A stretch of DNA of 64,000 bases from Gonium pectorale (lineage: Eukaryota; Chlorophyta; Chlorophyceae; Chlamydomonadales; Volvocaceae): the NCBI GenBank assembly GCA_001584585.1, contig LSYV01000042.1, forward strand, positions 487,438 to 551,437, given 5' to 3'. The position numbers and the translations under genes were made by a program. Below the pieces are notes generated by a model. The model was not told the origin of the DNA. It saw only the letters and a list, made by a program, of their open reading frames with translations, and did no database searches. How positions within the stretch are numbered: position 1 is the stretch's first letter; the number at the start of each line of letters is the position of its first letter. Shown here in pieces: positions 1 to 10,573 of the stretch.

Positions 1-1333
1 CAGCGGCGCCCCTCCCGCGGCCGCGGCCCCGCCCCCGGCCCCGGCCCGCGGTTGGCAGCGGCGGAAGGGCTGCCGGCGGCGATGACGCTGCAGTAACTAC
101 CGGCGCAGCGACAGCCGACTGAGGCTCATCCACCGCCGCCACTGCTCCCGCCGCCGCAGCAAGAGCTTCCTGACTTTCCTCGCCAGGGCCCAGCGCCGCC
201 GCCGCCGCTGCTGCCGTCGCCGCCCCAGCTGCGAGATCCCCTGTTCGCTGGCGCTTGGGCGGCGGTACGTGGGCAGGTTCGCCGTTGGCGGTTAAGCCCG
301 GCTCCGGTGGCGGCTTTGCTGTAAGGGCTGTGATAGGGACATCGTCATCGGATCCCCCGCCACGGGACCCGCTGGCAGACCGCTTCGCAACCTGTGACGG
401 GGGCGCCGCCGCCGGCACAGCTGACGCTGAGGAGCGTCGTGCCGGTCTGGCGCCGGCGGTAGCCAGGCTCCCAGCGGCGGCTGCCGCCGCCGCAGCCGCG
501 GCTCCAATAGGCACGTCGTCGCTGTCGCTGTCGTGCGCTTGCCCCAGCTCGGCCGCTGCCACACCCGAGGGGGGAACGCCGTCATCTTGGCCATCTCCGG
601 CATCTGCTGCTGCATGTGCGTCCGCCAGCTGCACCGCTGCAGCCGCGGTGCGGCCGCCGCCCCCGCCTCCGCCATCGAAGGGCCCAAAGACGGACAGCGC
701 CCAGCGGCCTCCGCCCGCTTTACAAAAGTGCTCCTTGTCGCGGGATAGCTCCCCAGATATCTGAGAGGGCGGGCGTCGCGCAGGGCCGCAGCGATATGGC
801 GCTTCTAACCCGCTGCTTCCCGCACAGTGACGCTCGCAACCCCGCCAATCTCGCATCCAATTCCCCCGTTTCCCCCCATCCCCTCTTTCCAATCTGGCTT
901 TGATTGCTGAGCCATTCAATCCCGGTTCCCCAGACAGGTAATCAACAAGACTTTATCTCGACACTGCCGGCCGGGCTCGGCAACCAATACTCTCAGGTGC
1001 TGTGTCCCCTGTGTGTCCCCTTGTGCGCCCCGTGGGTGTCAGCATAAGGCTGGTAGGTCGATATCCAGTCCGCGAGCATGGCGGGAACATCTCCGAAGCG
1101 GCCCACCACCGCTGATTTTGAGGATCTATGACGCTTACCGCTCCCGTGGGATTCTTGAACTGGATGTCCCGCTGCCTGACAACTTGCTCTACAAGCGCCC
1201 CTAGCTGGAGCCCGGCGGGGTGGTCCTTCAGAACCTGCCAGATGCACCATTTCGTTGTGCCCGTAGAGGTAAATGGGCATTCCAGCTGCGGCTTTTCTCC
1301 AGCTTGCTGAGCGGGTGCCTGAGACAGGTCCAT
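1..1333 (-). CDS. HARE-HTH domain nuclear protein, 5' part (runs off window)
   Basis: Two exons are visible, 1333-1139 and 760-1; the gene continues past base 1. The join is phase 0: exon 1 ends at GTAAGC and exon 2 starts after a CTCTCAG acceptor. Across the join the protein reads as a HARE-HTH (ASXL-type) winged helix: VLKDHPAGLQLGALVEQV, then FKNPTGA, then ELSRDKEHFCK and GRWALS. This domain occurs in eukaryotic chromatin proteins and some bacterial restriction/transcription factors and probably binds DNA. After it comes a low-complexity Ala/Gly/Pro-rich tail with two acidic motifs (DSDSDDVPI and GSDDDVPIT), a basic PPPKRQR stretch that fits a nuclear localisation signal, and an Arg-Gly run at the window edge. 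The start is the first in-frame ATG before the domain; an intron just before VLKD cannot be excluded. Function beyond chromatin/DNA association is inference. Confidence 0.65.
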
Positions 1334-1681
1334 GGCCCCTCAATATTTTGTTTATTGTGTTCACATACGTGCCCAGCTTCTGATGTTCATGGCAAAGTTT
1401 ACATGCGTGGTCTATAAACGGGTGATCGAAAGCGGGCCGGTGCCGGGGGCGGGGACGACATCGCCACGCCCAGGAGGAACTATGATAAAAGCAGAGTAGA
1501 ACACTTGGTGCAATGCTGTTGCAAACATGGGAGGTGAGGCAAGAAGCCTGCAAAAACCTGGTGTACAACGGTCTGAAGGCTTCTTCTTGCTCTTCTTGGG
1601 AGACGTGGCTTCCCTTAGCTCTCAGAATACCCCGCTTGAATTGAATTCAGACGCGCACAAACGTCAATCCGCGCGAGAGGT
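1334..1681. promoter_or_regulatory. Divergent promoter / 5' UTR region
   Basis: This 348-bp stretch lies between two start codons pointing away from each other (HARE-HTH gene on minus, DUF1279 gene on plus). It must hold both 5' UTRs and probably a shared promoter. I see no convincing TATA box or repeat. Confidence 0.5.
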
Positions 1682-3202
1682 ATGCGCTGCCGGGCACTCC
1701 CCGCAACGCAGCGGTGTAGCCGCGCTGTTCCAGCCGTCTCGCCCGCGCCGCGCTGCCTAAAGTCCCTCTGCCGCGGGCCGGCGCAGCGCGCTTCTGCCGA
1801 CGGTGTGCTCCCGTCGGCCCAGAACCCGGAACCAGGAGCGTCCCCAGCCGCTTCCCCAGATGCGGTGGCGAGCAGGCAGCCCGTTACAACGGCGCCGCCG
1901 TCATCGTCTTCGCCCGGCGCGGCCGCGCCAGTGTCCGCAACGGCGGTTGCGGAGGAGAAGCCTGTGGGCCTTGCGGAACGGATCAAAGGCTTCTTCGCTG
2001 GCTCAAAGCTAGATAAGGCGCGGCTCGCTGCCCTGGGCTTCGGGGCCTTCAGCGCATACGGGGTCATTAGCAACATCAATGCCGGTGGGTGGCAGGAAGC
2101 TGGCGCCCTTTGGTGTGTGTGCGGGTGTGCGGCCGTGCCCGGGCCCGCGGATATGGAGCCATAGCTGCGGCGCGGCGTGTGGGCTATGTGGCACGTACTG
2201 GCACAGCCTACACGGATTGGCTCCAGCTGGGTGCCGTGCAGGGGACCGTGATCAACTCAGGATAGCTGTGCCGTATCACGTACGGGAGCTTGGGGCTGTC
2301 AAGGCTGGGTGTGGTCCTGAGCCGGGAAATGCAGGATGGCTGGGGACTGTTCACAACACGCGGTAGAGGTGCTGACCAGCTCAGCGGAACGCATACCCAC
2401 GGGGTTACGAAGGGTCGCGGGGGCAAGTGGGCGTGGCGGTGTGAACACTAGCCATGCGTGCAGTTGTGCTGGCTGCAAGGCGGCCAGGGCTGCCAAGTGC
2501 CGACCACGCTGGCGCACTGGCTGCAAATCGCCAGCCACGTCGTGTCATACACACGCACACACGGCACTCGGGCTGCCTGGGCGACGCCTCCTCTTGGCTG
2601 ACTCCAGCGCCCAGCCTCCGCACCCGTAACGCGCGTGCGCCTGGCCATGCAGCGGCTCCCCACCCACCACGCCCTCCTCCCAGCTGCCCGTTCCCTGGCG
2701 TCCCTATTTGAATACGCCCAGATATCGGGGCCGCTCACCTACGGCCGCATACCCGTCACGCACAGCACCGCCTCACCTGCGTGCCGCAACCACCGCCGGC
2801 CCTACCTGGCCATTGCCGGTCCGGTGACGGCCCACCCGTATGCCCGTGGCCCCGCGCCCCGCAGGCATCCTCATCACCATCGCCTGGCTCACCGTCGTCC
2901 GCTCCACGGGCCTGACGCCCCTGGACGGCGGCAACTGGCCGCGCTTCCTCGCCATCTACGCGGGCCTGTGGATTGGGTCCAACTTCCTGCGGCCCATACG
3001 CCTCACGCTGGCCCTCGCCGCCGCCCCCCTCTTTGACGCCGCCATCGGCTTTGTCTCGCGCCGCACCGGGCTCCCGAAAGTGCCTGCCTTCCTGGTGATG
3101 CTGTTCTTCATCGCGATCGGCACGACGAGCACGCTGGTGGCGACGCTGGCGGTGCTGGGCGGCTTCCCGCCAGGCTGTCGCCTGCCCTGGCAGCTGGCGT
3201 GA
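1682..3202 (+). CDS. DUF1279 / FAM210-like membrane protein, probably plastid-targeted
   Basis: Exons 1682-2084 and 2865-3202, phase-1 intron (GTGGGT..CGCAG), 246 residues. The first ~90 residues are rich in Ala, Ser, Pro and Arg with few acidic residues, as in an algal chloroplast transit peptide. The mature part begins near KLDKARLAALGFGAFSAYG and runs over the intron into a hydrophobic GILITIAWLTVV segment. Next come WPRFLAIYAGLWIGSNFLRP, FDAAIGFVSRRTGLPK and a second hydrophobic stretch. This order (helix, soluble WxxFLAxYAGLWxxSNxxRPxR block, helix) is that of DUF1279/FAM210 proteins, small organelle membrane proteins of uncertain biochemical role. The first methionine before the transit-like region was taken as start. 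No TGTAA appears until 4112, so a 3' UTR of ~0.9 kb is likely. Confidence 0.8.
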
Positions 3203-4725
3203 GGGGGGGGGAGGGGCGGCCCAGTACCGGTAACTGCTGCAACAGGTCGCGGGCAGTTTTGGTCCAAGAGTCCCCTGCAGAGACGCCGAGAGGACAGGGG
3301 GGCGGAGGAGTGGGAGGGTATGGGGCAGCATTTAGGTCGCGCTGGCGCAGCACAGTTGCGGTCACACGTGACAGGGCAGCACAGCGGCACCGCTGGCACG
3401 CCAGGAGGCAGTGTGGGCCGGCCGTGGTTCCGTGGTACAAATTGTGGTGGCATACCGAGGTTGCGCCCTGATGAAGAGCTGAGCGCGGAAGGTGTAGTGG
3501 TACTCGGCGTGGATGGTATTGATCGGCACTGGCAAGTGCAGTATCGGGGCGGCGAGGTGATACTGCTCACGACGTCGTGAGTCACGAGCAAGGCAGGCGG
3601 CCCCCCGACCTGACACTCCGGCCCCGCGGCCCCTTGCCGAGTCCGCATTTGGCACTGGGCAGGCGGAGGAGGGGCAGTGAGCTAGTGACGGACTCCACAG
3701 GGTGGGCCGGCCAGGCTGTGGGTTGGGTTTGTTGGGGCCGTTGCGCAGCCCGACGGATTTAGCAGGCCCAGGACAAGGCCCGGGCGCGCAACAGCCATAT
3801 CGCATGGCACTTATGGCATCATTGCGTTTTGCTGACCCGGTATCAAGCACGGAGTGCTGGACTGCATTTTGCCTGAGCAGTTCGGAGTGGGACTGAGCAA
3901 GTGAAGGAGTGAGCGGTAGGCTGATCGCACCCAGGGAATGCACGGGGTCTTATGCTGTATTTATCGTACTTGAAGGGACGCCTGGACAAAGACCATTGCT
4001 GTTCCTTTGGGGGCTGGCTACGGAGGATGGTGTTGCAACCCATGTGGCGGGTTCCTTGAACATCGTCAGCGGGCTCCATGAACGTCGTCACACTTAACGG
4101 CGCACGCAACATTGTAACCCATACCACGTGTTGCAAGTACGTATACATGGTGTACATACTAGAAGCCAATAAAGCCTTGAATACATGTTCAGCGATGCCC
4201 AACCGGCAGGTATCTATTGTCAGCCACCACGGTACTAAACCATCAGCGGTGCCGTTGGTATCTCCTCAATGGTCTATGGTGATTGGTCTCTCGCATCGCA
4301 GACGATGCGCTGTACCGTGGCACTCTAAGGGCATGTCCACTACTCGCACGACGGACCCGCGGGTCATCGCCTCTCGTCCGCGTCAAAGACATAAGCCTGC
4401 CAGCGCAACCGGTCGCTCGAGTTGAAAAACTCGTCGTTTGCCATTCTACCAACCGACGCGGCCGCCCACAACATGTGCCGGCCACTTATTTGAAGGATGC
4501 AGTACGAAATCTAGCACCGTACGGCCAGCGCCCATGATGCACAGCCCGTAAATCGTGCTCCTATACATTGCTTCCCGGCAAGCGGCCCGCACGGTACGCT
4601 CTGAAACTACAATACCCAGTCGTTGATGTTGTTGCCGGGGCCCCTCGCTACGCATGACATCTGCCCGTCTCCAGTCCAGCCCCGTTTCCAAAGCCCAGCC
4701 AACCCACCACGCCGTAACCCGTCGT
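3203..4725 (+). other. Long 3' UTR and convergent intergenic region
   Basis: No protein-like frame on either strand. The plus strand is G/T-rich as in algal 3' UTRs up to the TGTAA at 4112; from there to 4725 I see nothing identifiable. Confidence 0.5.
4112..4116 (+). terminator. TGTAA poly(A) signal, DUF1279 gene
   Basis: First TGTAA on the plus strand downstream of the stop at 3202. TGTAA is the usual chlorophyte polyadenylation motif; assignment is by position only. Confidence 0.45.
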
Positions 4726-4737
4726 AGCTACCTTCAG

Positions 4738-4742
4738 TTACA
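4738..4742 (-). terminator. TGTAA poly(A) signal, TRAPPC1 gene
   Basis: TTACA on plus (TGTAA on minus), the first such motif downstream of the TRAPPC1 stop at 5755. It implies a 3' UTR of about 1 kb. Confidence 0.45.
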
Positions 4743-5754
4743 CAGCAGCAGCGGGCTAAGGTGCCTACTCGAGGGCGAGGGTGTTGAGCCCCAGGAGTGC
4801 GGCAACTGCCATCATCGCACCCGATCTGTTAGTACAGCAACGCTCGCGACCCTCCCCCGTGCCACTGAAGGGGAGTGTGAGCGCTCCCGAGAATCCTTCT
4901 GCAGGCGCCATCGCCATGCTGCGAGGACAAGCCAGGGCGCACCGGGAGCGCAGGTTCGCGTAATGCAGCGACAGGAGCACCGGCGCCCTCCTCGTCACAA
5001 TCAACAACTTCAGGCCACCGATCAAAAGTTGTCGATCGCATCCCCGCCGAGCCGCTGCCCCATTATACAGGGTGGTCTCGGCCGCACAGCGACATATTGC
5101 CTGCTGAGAGGCGTCAAGCCGCGGCCGGCGCAGTTGCGACACGAATGAGGCGCCTTTGCAGTGTGGCACTGGGACGGCAGTCCACCAACCATTCAGGCAT
5201 CACAGAGGTCCGCATGGAAGCTGCAAGGCCTGCCGTGGCTGCCGGTTTCCCACAGAGGGTTGGTGCTGGTTCCAGCTCCAGGTTGGGCAGACTCCAGGTC
5301 CAGAAGGTCTGGGAGCTCAATCGAGCCAGAGAGGGAGGCTGGTGGAGGCAGCGGGGGCTACCGCAGGTGGGCATGGTCGGCACAAGCAGGGAGCTCTCGG
5401 ACCATGAGGGCTGCATGTGAGGCCGCCGGCGCGCACGTGGGAGGCGGCGCTGGCCTGCGGCTGCAACCTGGGAAGGCTGGATCCGTGGGTCGCTGCTCCG
5501 CCCAGCGCTGCTGGCTGCACCGCGGCGCCACGTAGGCCACTGGCTCCACCTAGTAACTGTTCAACAATCCCGCCCCACTGGCCCCTCCCCCTGCGTTGCG
5601 TTGCCGTTGCTTCCGCGCCTGCTGCTGCGCCGCCGCATCTGCCGTCATGCTCGTGGCCAATGCCTCAGTCCTGGTCGAGCGCGATGATCCACACCGAAGT
5701 GACCGCTGCGACAGTGTGATCCAGGCAATTAGCGCTGCCCTGCCGGCGTGGCGC
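4743..5754 (-). other. Probable 3' UTR of TRAPPC1
   Basis: No conserved protein in any frame. A 134-codon minus frame at 4765-5169 lies wholly inside this stretch and shows no recognisable domain. Confidence 0.45.
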
Positions 5755-7076
5755 TCACACGGCTGCCTGCATGATCTGCTGCTGCTGCAGGAGGCCGTTC
5801 TGGCGCAGAAAGGCGTTCAGCGCGTTGACGAACTGGTCGGACCTGTGCCAATATGCGGCGACCCATCAGGGGCGGGCAGAGTTGTGAAACGCACTCTTCA
5901 GCCGTGAGGTGAGATGAAGGGCTGGCAGTGTGCCGCAAGGACTGACGCAATGCAAACGTCATGACACATACGCGGGGCAGTGTATCAGGCGCAAAGGTAT
6001 CAGTCCCACGGCGGAACCGCAAGGTGTGCGTCGGTATGCGGGTCTAGCGAGCAGCCACGGCGGCTTGTAGACCAGGCCCTGAAGCTTCTGGGTTACAGGG
6101 GCCTCCTGCGGCCGTTTCAGTCAGCTGCTTCTGGCGAGGCGTTCACCGACATCCCAACATCGGACTGCAGCTTTAGCTGGCTTACTGGAAGGGCTGACCA
6201 GGCACGTAGAGCGGGTTCTTGACGACGTACTCAACAAAGATGTCGTCATACAGAGCTTGCAGCACTTCCGTGAGGTCGGGCGCCTCGCGGTGGGTGTTGA
6301 GGATCAGCTGCAGGGAGGAGAGCGCAGGGCAGCAGCGGATCGACGCAGGTGGATCTAGGTGCAGGCTCCAGCAGGTGGGTGACTACAGGAGTGGGGCGTT
6401 GAGGCTTATGCCTCGGGTTGCACCGACAAAAACTGTTGGGTGCCCCGAGGCTGCCTCTGGAAGCCTCTACACGGATCAAGGATGGACAAAGAAGGTTCGT
6501 ACGTCGGCAGCAACGTCGGACCGCGACTGTGGCCATGCGTGCGCACCCACCCCAGAGCTATGCCTGTCGGCGCCCCAGAACCCCCTCCCTCTCCTCAGAC
6601 CCCGACCTCCCTTCGCCCAAAGCCGACATTCCTGGGAGGCACACCATGCCGTGGCGGAGTCAGGTCAGGGTGGCTGGACTCGAACACCCCCCGTTCCACC
6701 CCCGACCGGCCTTGATTCCGGAGGGCACTTCCAGATAGTTGCACTTGTAGCTGTTGGTGGTAAAGCTCCTGAACTTGCAGCCCTGCCCAATTTTGCGAGG
6801 CGTCCCAAGCTGTGGCTTGTTCTGACTGTTCGAAAGGGCCGGGGTGTTGCAGTTGCTGAATGGACTCATCGGCGATCTTGCATGCTCATCCTCAGCTTAC
6901 TCTTTCGGGTCCATGGTCGCGCAGAAGTTGCTCAGCGTCCAGAACAGGCCAAACATCTGCTTCTGGTCGTCCTGGAGGTTGCCCGCTCCTTGCCTGACGG
7001 ACTTGGGCCTGAACCATTCGTGGTAATAAACACAGGTTCCTTGACGGTTGAAGACGTAAATGTTGAAACAACCCAT
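5755..7076 (-). CDS. TRAPPC1: TRAPPC1 / Bet5, TRAPP vesicle-tethering subunit
   Basis: Exons 7076-6901, 6825-6711, 6307-6186 and 5842-5755 (phases 2, 0, 2), 166 residues. TRAPPC1 is a longin-fold core subunit of the TRAPP Rab-GEF/tethering complex in ER-Golgi and Golgi traffic. Diagnostic blocks: N-terminal NIYVFNRQGTCVYYHEW, then QMFGLFWTLSNFC, FTTNSYKCNYLEVPSGIK, LILNTHREAPDL, and the signature FVEYVVKNPLYVPGQP before a final SDQFVNALNAFLR helix. The plant-type insertion before the GQGCKFRSF block is present (NKPQLGTPRKIGQG); this fixed the exon 2 acceptor. Intron 2 needs a GC donor (AAG|GCCGGT) to keep frame; the nearest phase-compatible GT donor would add eight residues inside a conserved motif. 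Length matches the plant family. Confidence 0.93.
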
Positions 7077-10000
7077 GTTGAAGAGGTGTTGGCTGGCGCG
7101 TAGCAGCAGCCTGTTCTACGAAAGGCCCCACTAGGCATAGGCGGCACGGCCTAGATGCGGTGAGGGTGTACGCACTACGGTGTCACGCCGTACACTCGCG
7201 TGCCGCGTGCAGCGGCTTCACCCGGAATCGGGAGCGGCGTATCAGAGACCCCGCGAGCTGCAATTCCTAAACGCCTGGCCTCAACCAGGGGGAGGCCTTA
7301 ACGCATGGCCTCTACCAGGGGAGCCTTCTGAATGGCCCCTTGGTGGAGTCGCAAGCTCGCAACCCACGTGACACCGCCACTGGTGCACTAAGCGCCCGAG
7401 CCACCTGAGCCACGGGCCCGCCGCAACAATGGACCTATGCTCCGTCCCGTCTCCCCTGGTCCCGTCGGATGAGTCCAGGTGCTCGTCCGCGCGCGGCTCC
7501 TGCAGGTGCCAGGTGGGCGTGGGCCGAACGCCGCCGTCTTCTTCTGATGACACGCGCCGCGTGCCGGTGTACGGTCACGCTGTGGGGACTCCTGGTCTCT
7601 CGGAGCCGGTGACACCCTGTGGCACTATGCAGCTATGGGGGCGAAGGCGCTGTCTCCAGGAGGGGGCACCCCGCCATGGGTACAGCAGAATACATGCCGT
7701 CATTTACAACTGCATGGTCGCGGGGCGTCCTGGTCCCGGCACCGCAAATGGACCGCGGCCAGGAAACTCGCCCCGACAATGTCAAGCGCACTACAGTCAC
7801 TCATGGCTACATACAACAACCAACCCAAAAAGCGGTCACCAACGTTGAACAAGTGAAAGAGTATGCATGTACAGCCGGGTCGAGGCTAGTGGGTGCCTGT
7901 GGCCCCACCACAACGCCTGAAGGGAAGGCGGGACTGCGACGCGCGATTGCGACGTACAGCCGCCCTCGCAGCGCGCCGCGCCAAGAACTCTCCATCCGCA
8001 CATTTCGCAGTGGCTTCCGGCATGCTTATCACCAACAAGGGGTAAAAGAGACCAACCAACAGAATGCATACACCCACCAGCAGCAAGCCCAATAACGAGG
8101 CCGCCGGCACAGGAAACACTCATAACGACCAAACCTTTTGCCATACCAACAACAACGAGCCACGGACAGGCAACGACGGCTCACGGCTGAGCGTGCTGGC
8201 CGTGGTAGGATAAGAGAAAGTGAGCCCGAAATGAGAGCGGCGTTCAATGGACCCGCCGCATGCCTCCACAGGCAGAAACACCAACAAGTGCTGCGCGCAG
8301 CACAGTAAGCAGCGCAGCCATGCTCCCTGACGATTCCCAGGCGCCTTTTCAGAACGCCCTGCCGCCAGCGGCATACGCCCGTCCTGTCCCAGACACCAGC
8401 CATGCTGATCTCGCACATGGCAGGCCGTACGGCAAGTCCCAGTCATGCGACAGACCCGGGAGTCACCCACGCCCGGACGCCACGCGGCCCGGGCGTTGTC
8501 ACCACGCGTTATCATGGGGCAAAGCGTGTCCGACAGGCCCAGAGCCCATCCACGTCCACGCCACGGCCAGCTCTGAAAAGGCATCAGAAAAATCTCGGAA
8601 GCGGCCAAGCAAAGCAAACGCACAGCAAGCTACGACGAGTTTCGTACATGCAAGGCAAATGCGCCCTTGCGAGCGCCGCAAAGGATCCTAGCAGAGCCTG
8701 CGCGCTCACTGGGCCATGCCCCACTGCATGATGCTGAGCCCCGCCGGCGGCTTAGGCCGGCGACGATAAATTGTCAAATGGGAGCTCCGCAGACGGGTCC
8801 AACGCACCCAGCTCGCGCGCACACCCCGGCACTGAATGCAAGGCGGCCCTGCGCACCCCGCACCGAATGCAACGCTACACCAATTTCGTGCGTCGACTAG
8901 ACGATACCAACCCGGGGCATCCAACGCACAGCCGGGCCGTCCTACGTAAGCATCAAGCGCCCATCTCCTCCTAAGGCCTGCAGCCCCAATATGCAATGAC
9001 GCGACCGCACGCGGGAGCATCACAAGGCTCTGCTGTTCCTTCCTCTCCCTCAAACCTACTAACGAACCGACGGACCCCGAGCCCGGCCAAAGCACCCTGA
9101 CTCAACGGCCACGACTGCCTGCCTGCTATGTTTGTCTGACGCCTACCCCATAGCCGACCACCCGCAGTGGACACAACAGCTTGCCTGCGGCCCAACTTCG
9201 CGGCACCCCCGGCCGGGGCGCCGCCCGTGGCCCCCACGCCGCGGATGGAGATAACACCCACCCACTTCAATTAAGAAGCAACCTATGACAAGTTCGTGTC
9301 CCCAGAGAGTGTAATGCACGGCGCCGGACAACAGCACGGCCCGCTCGGCCCAACCCCATGCGCAGATCGCACAAATCCGAACCCTGCGCCGTCCCAGCAA
9401 GGCGCTCGTCCTGCGAAATGCTGCCCAGCCCGCTGCAATTGCCATGCAGCAGAGAGAGAGAACCCACATAAAGGGGCCCCTTCACCGACATAATTCTTTG
9501 CCCGGAATAAAACGCCAGGACGCACCGAAGTCTGAAGCCCGAATGATGCTTGCTGGCTCTACCTGTGATCCTGCCTGCTTAAGAAACCGGCCGCTTTAGC
9601 TCTCGGCTATCCAGGGAGCAATCTTTCCAGTGGCAACCCTCGACCTGCGAGGCGGCTCTGTTACTGCCGTGCCTACTGTTTTTGTCCCAACAACACCATC
9701 TTGCAACTAAAATGCCTGGCCCCGGCCATCTCCGCATACCTGTCTACCTGCAGCTCTAGAAAAGGCGCCAGCACGCCAGCGGCCAAATACACCTCAAACA
9801 CGGCACGACTGCCCTACACTGCATCCTTCGACCTGACGACTCGCACCTACGAAACCCACGCGGAAATAATTACTTCCCGCATCGCACGCAAATACACCCC
9901 CTGCTTGGAACCCCCACAGGCAACCTGCAACCGTCGACGCACTGACATTGGCCCGACCCGGACAGCAGCCAAATTATGTGCCGCAAGTCATGCCATGTTG

Positions 10001-10120
10001 CCGCTGTGGCAGGGCAGCGCAGCACACTCTCCAGCGCGCGAGCGGAACGCAGCCCGACAGACAGAGGCACGCGCTTCTCTCGCTTCGCTTGACCCCACAG
10101 ACCACATACAGCGCGCGTCT
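7077..10120. other. 3-kb stretch without a supportable gene
   Basis: It must contain the TRAPPC1 promoter near 7077-7400. From ~7650 to 10120 the plus strand is C/A-rich and the minus strand T/G-rich, the composition of 3' UTR on the minus strand here, so much of it could be an alternative long 3' UTR of the cyclin (another TTACA lies at 7704). The longest frames (minus 8120-8623, plus 9701-10192) are low-complexity and show no motif. A short hydrophobic minus frame near 7886-8119 is not convincing. Confidence 0.4.
7271..7328. repeat. Two-copy direct repeat, ~30 bp offset
   Basis: Two imperfect copies beginning ACGC-TGGCCTC-ACCAGGGG at 7271 and 7301. No coding frame; about 200 bp upstream of the TRAPPC1 start. 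Confidence 0.6.
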
Positions 10121-10125
10121 TTACA
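10121..10125 (-). terminator. TGTAA poly(A) signal, cyclin gene
   Basis: TTACA on plus, the first minus-strand TGTAA below the cyclin stop at 10574; implies a ~0.45-kb 3' UTR. Confidence 0.5.
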
Positions 10126-10573
10126 AGCGCCGTGCGAACCGTGCGCACGCGCCTCGCCGCGCCTAACTCGGACCGCCAGCCCCCCCATTTAGTCCACAGT
10201 ACCAGCTCCACACACAGAGCTTCACACCCCCCAACCACGCTTCGCTGGCTGCTGCCGGCAGCACGTGCAACTCTGCGCAGTGCCCGGCCGCTGTGCACAC
10301 CACAGCCGCGTCGCGCGACACCCTTTTAAGTATCCGCGCCGCGCCGCAGCGGCGCGAAGCTTGGGGCGTCGTGAAGTGTGCGCTCCCGCCGCACCTCCCC
10401 CTCCACCCGCGTCGCCTCAACACAGCCGGGCAGGAATGCGCTCGCACGGTATTTTGCGCGGCATTAGACTTTGAATTGTCTGTGGCAGCGCCATCCGCGT
10501 GCCTCCCCGCGCTCTCGGTGACCACCGTTCCCATCCTCTCTCTCTCCGCTTCTCCCCTCTCTCCATCCAGCCT

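Noticed and set aside
4765..5169. 134-codon minus frame with a short hydrophobic end
   Set aside because: Considered as a small thylakoid protein, but no family motif and it lies within the TRAPPC1 3' UTR.
6665..6695. tRNA B-box-like GTTCGAGTCC on minus within a TRAPPC1 intron
   Set aside because: No A box, no matching T-stem and no acceptor stem around it.
6219..7103. 294-codon plus-strand open frame
   Set aside because: It lies antisense to TRAPPC1 exons whose protein is clearly conserved; the plus translation has no motif.
7836..8144. Hydrophobic minus-strand small frames suggesting a membrane peptide
   Set aside because: No conserved motif, no splice-supported context, and composition fits a 3' UTR.
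9701..10192. 163-codon plus frame
   Set aside because: No recognisable domain; antisense to the likely cyclin 3' UTR, with the C/A bias typical of such sequence.
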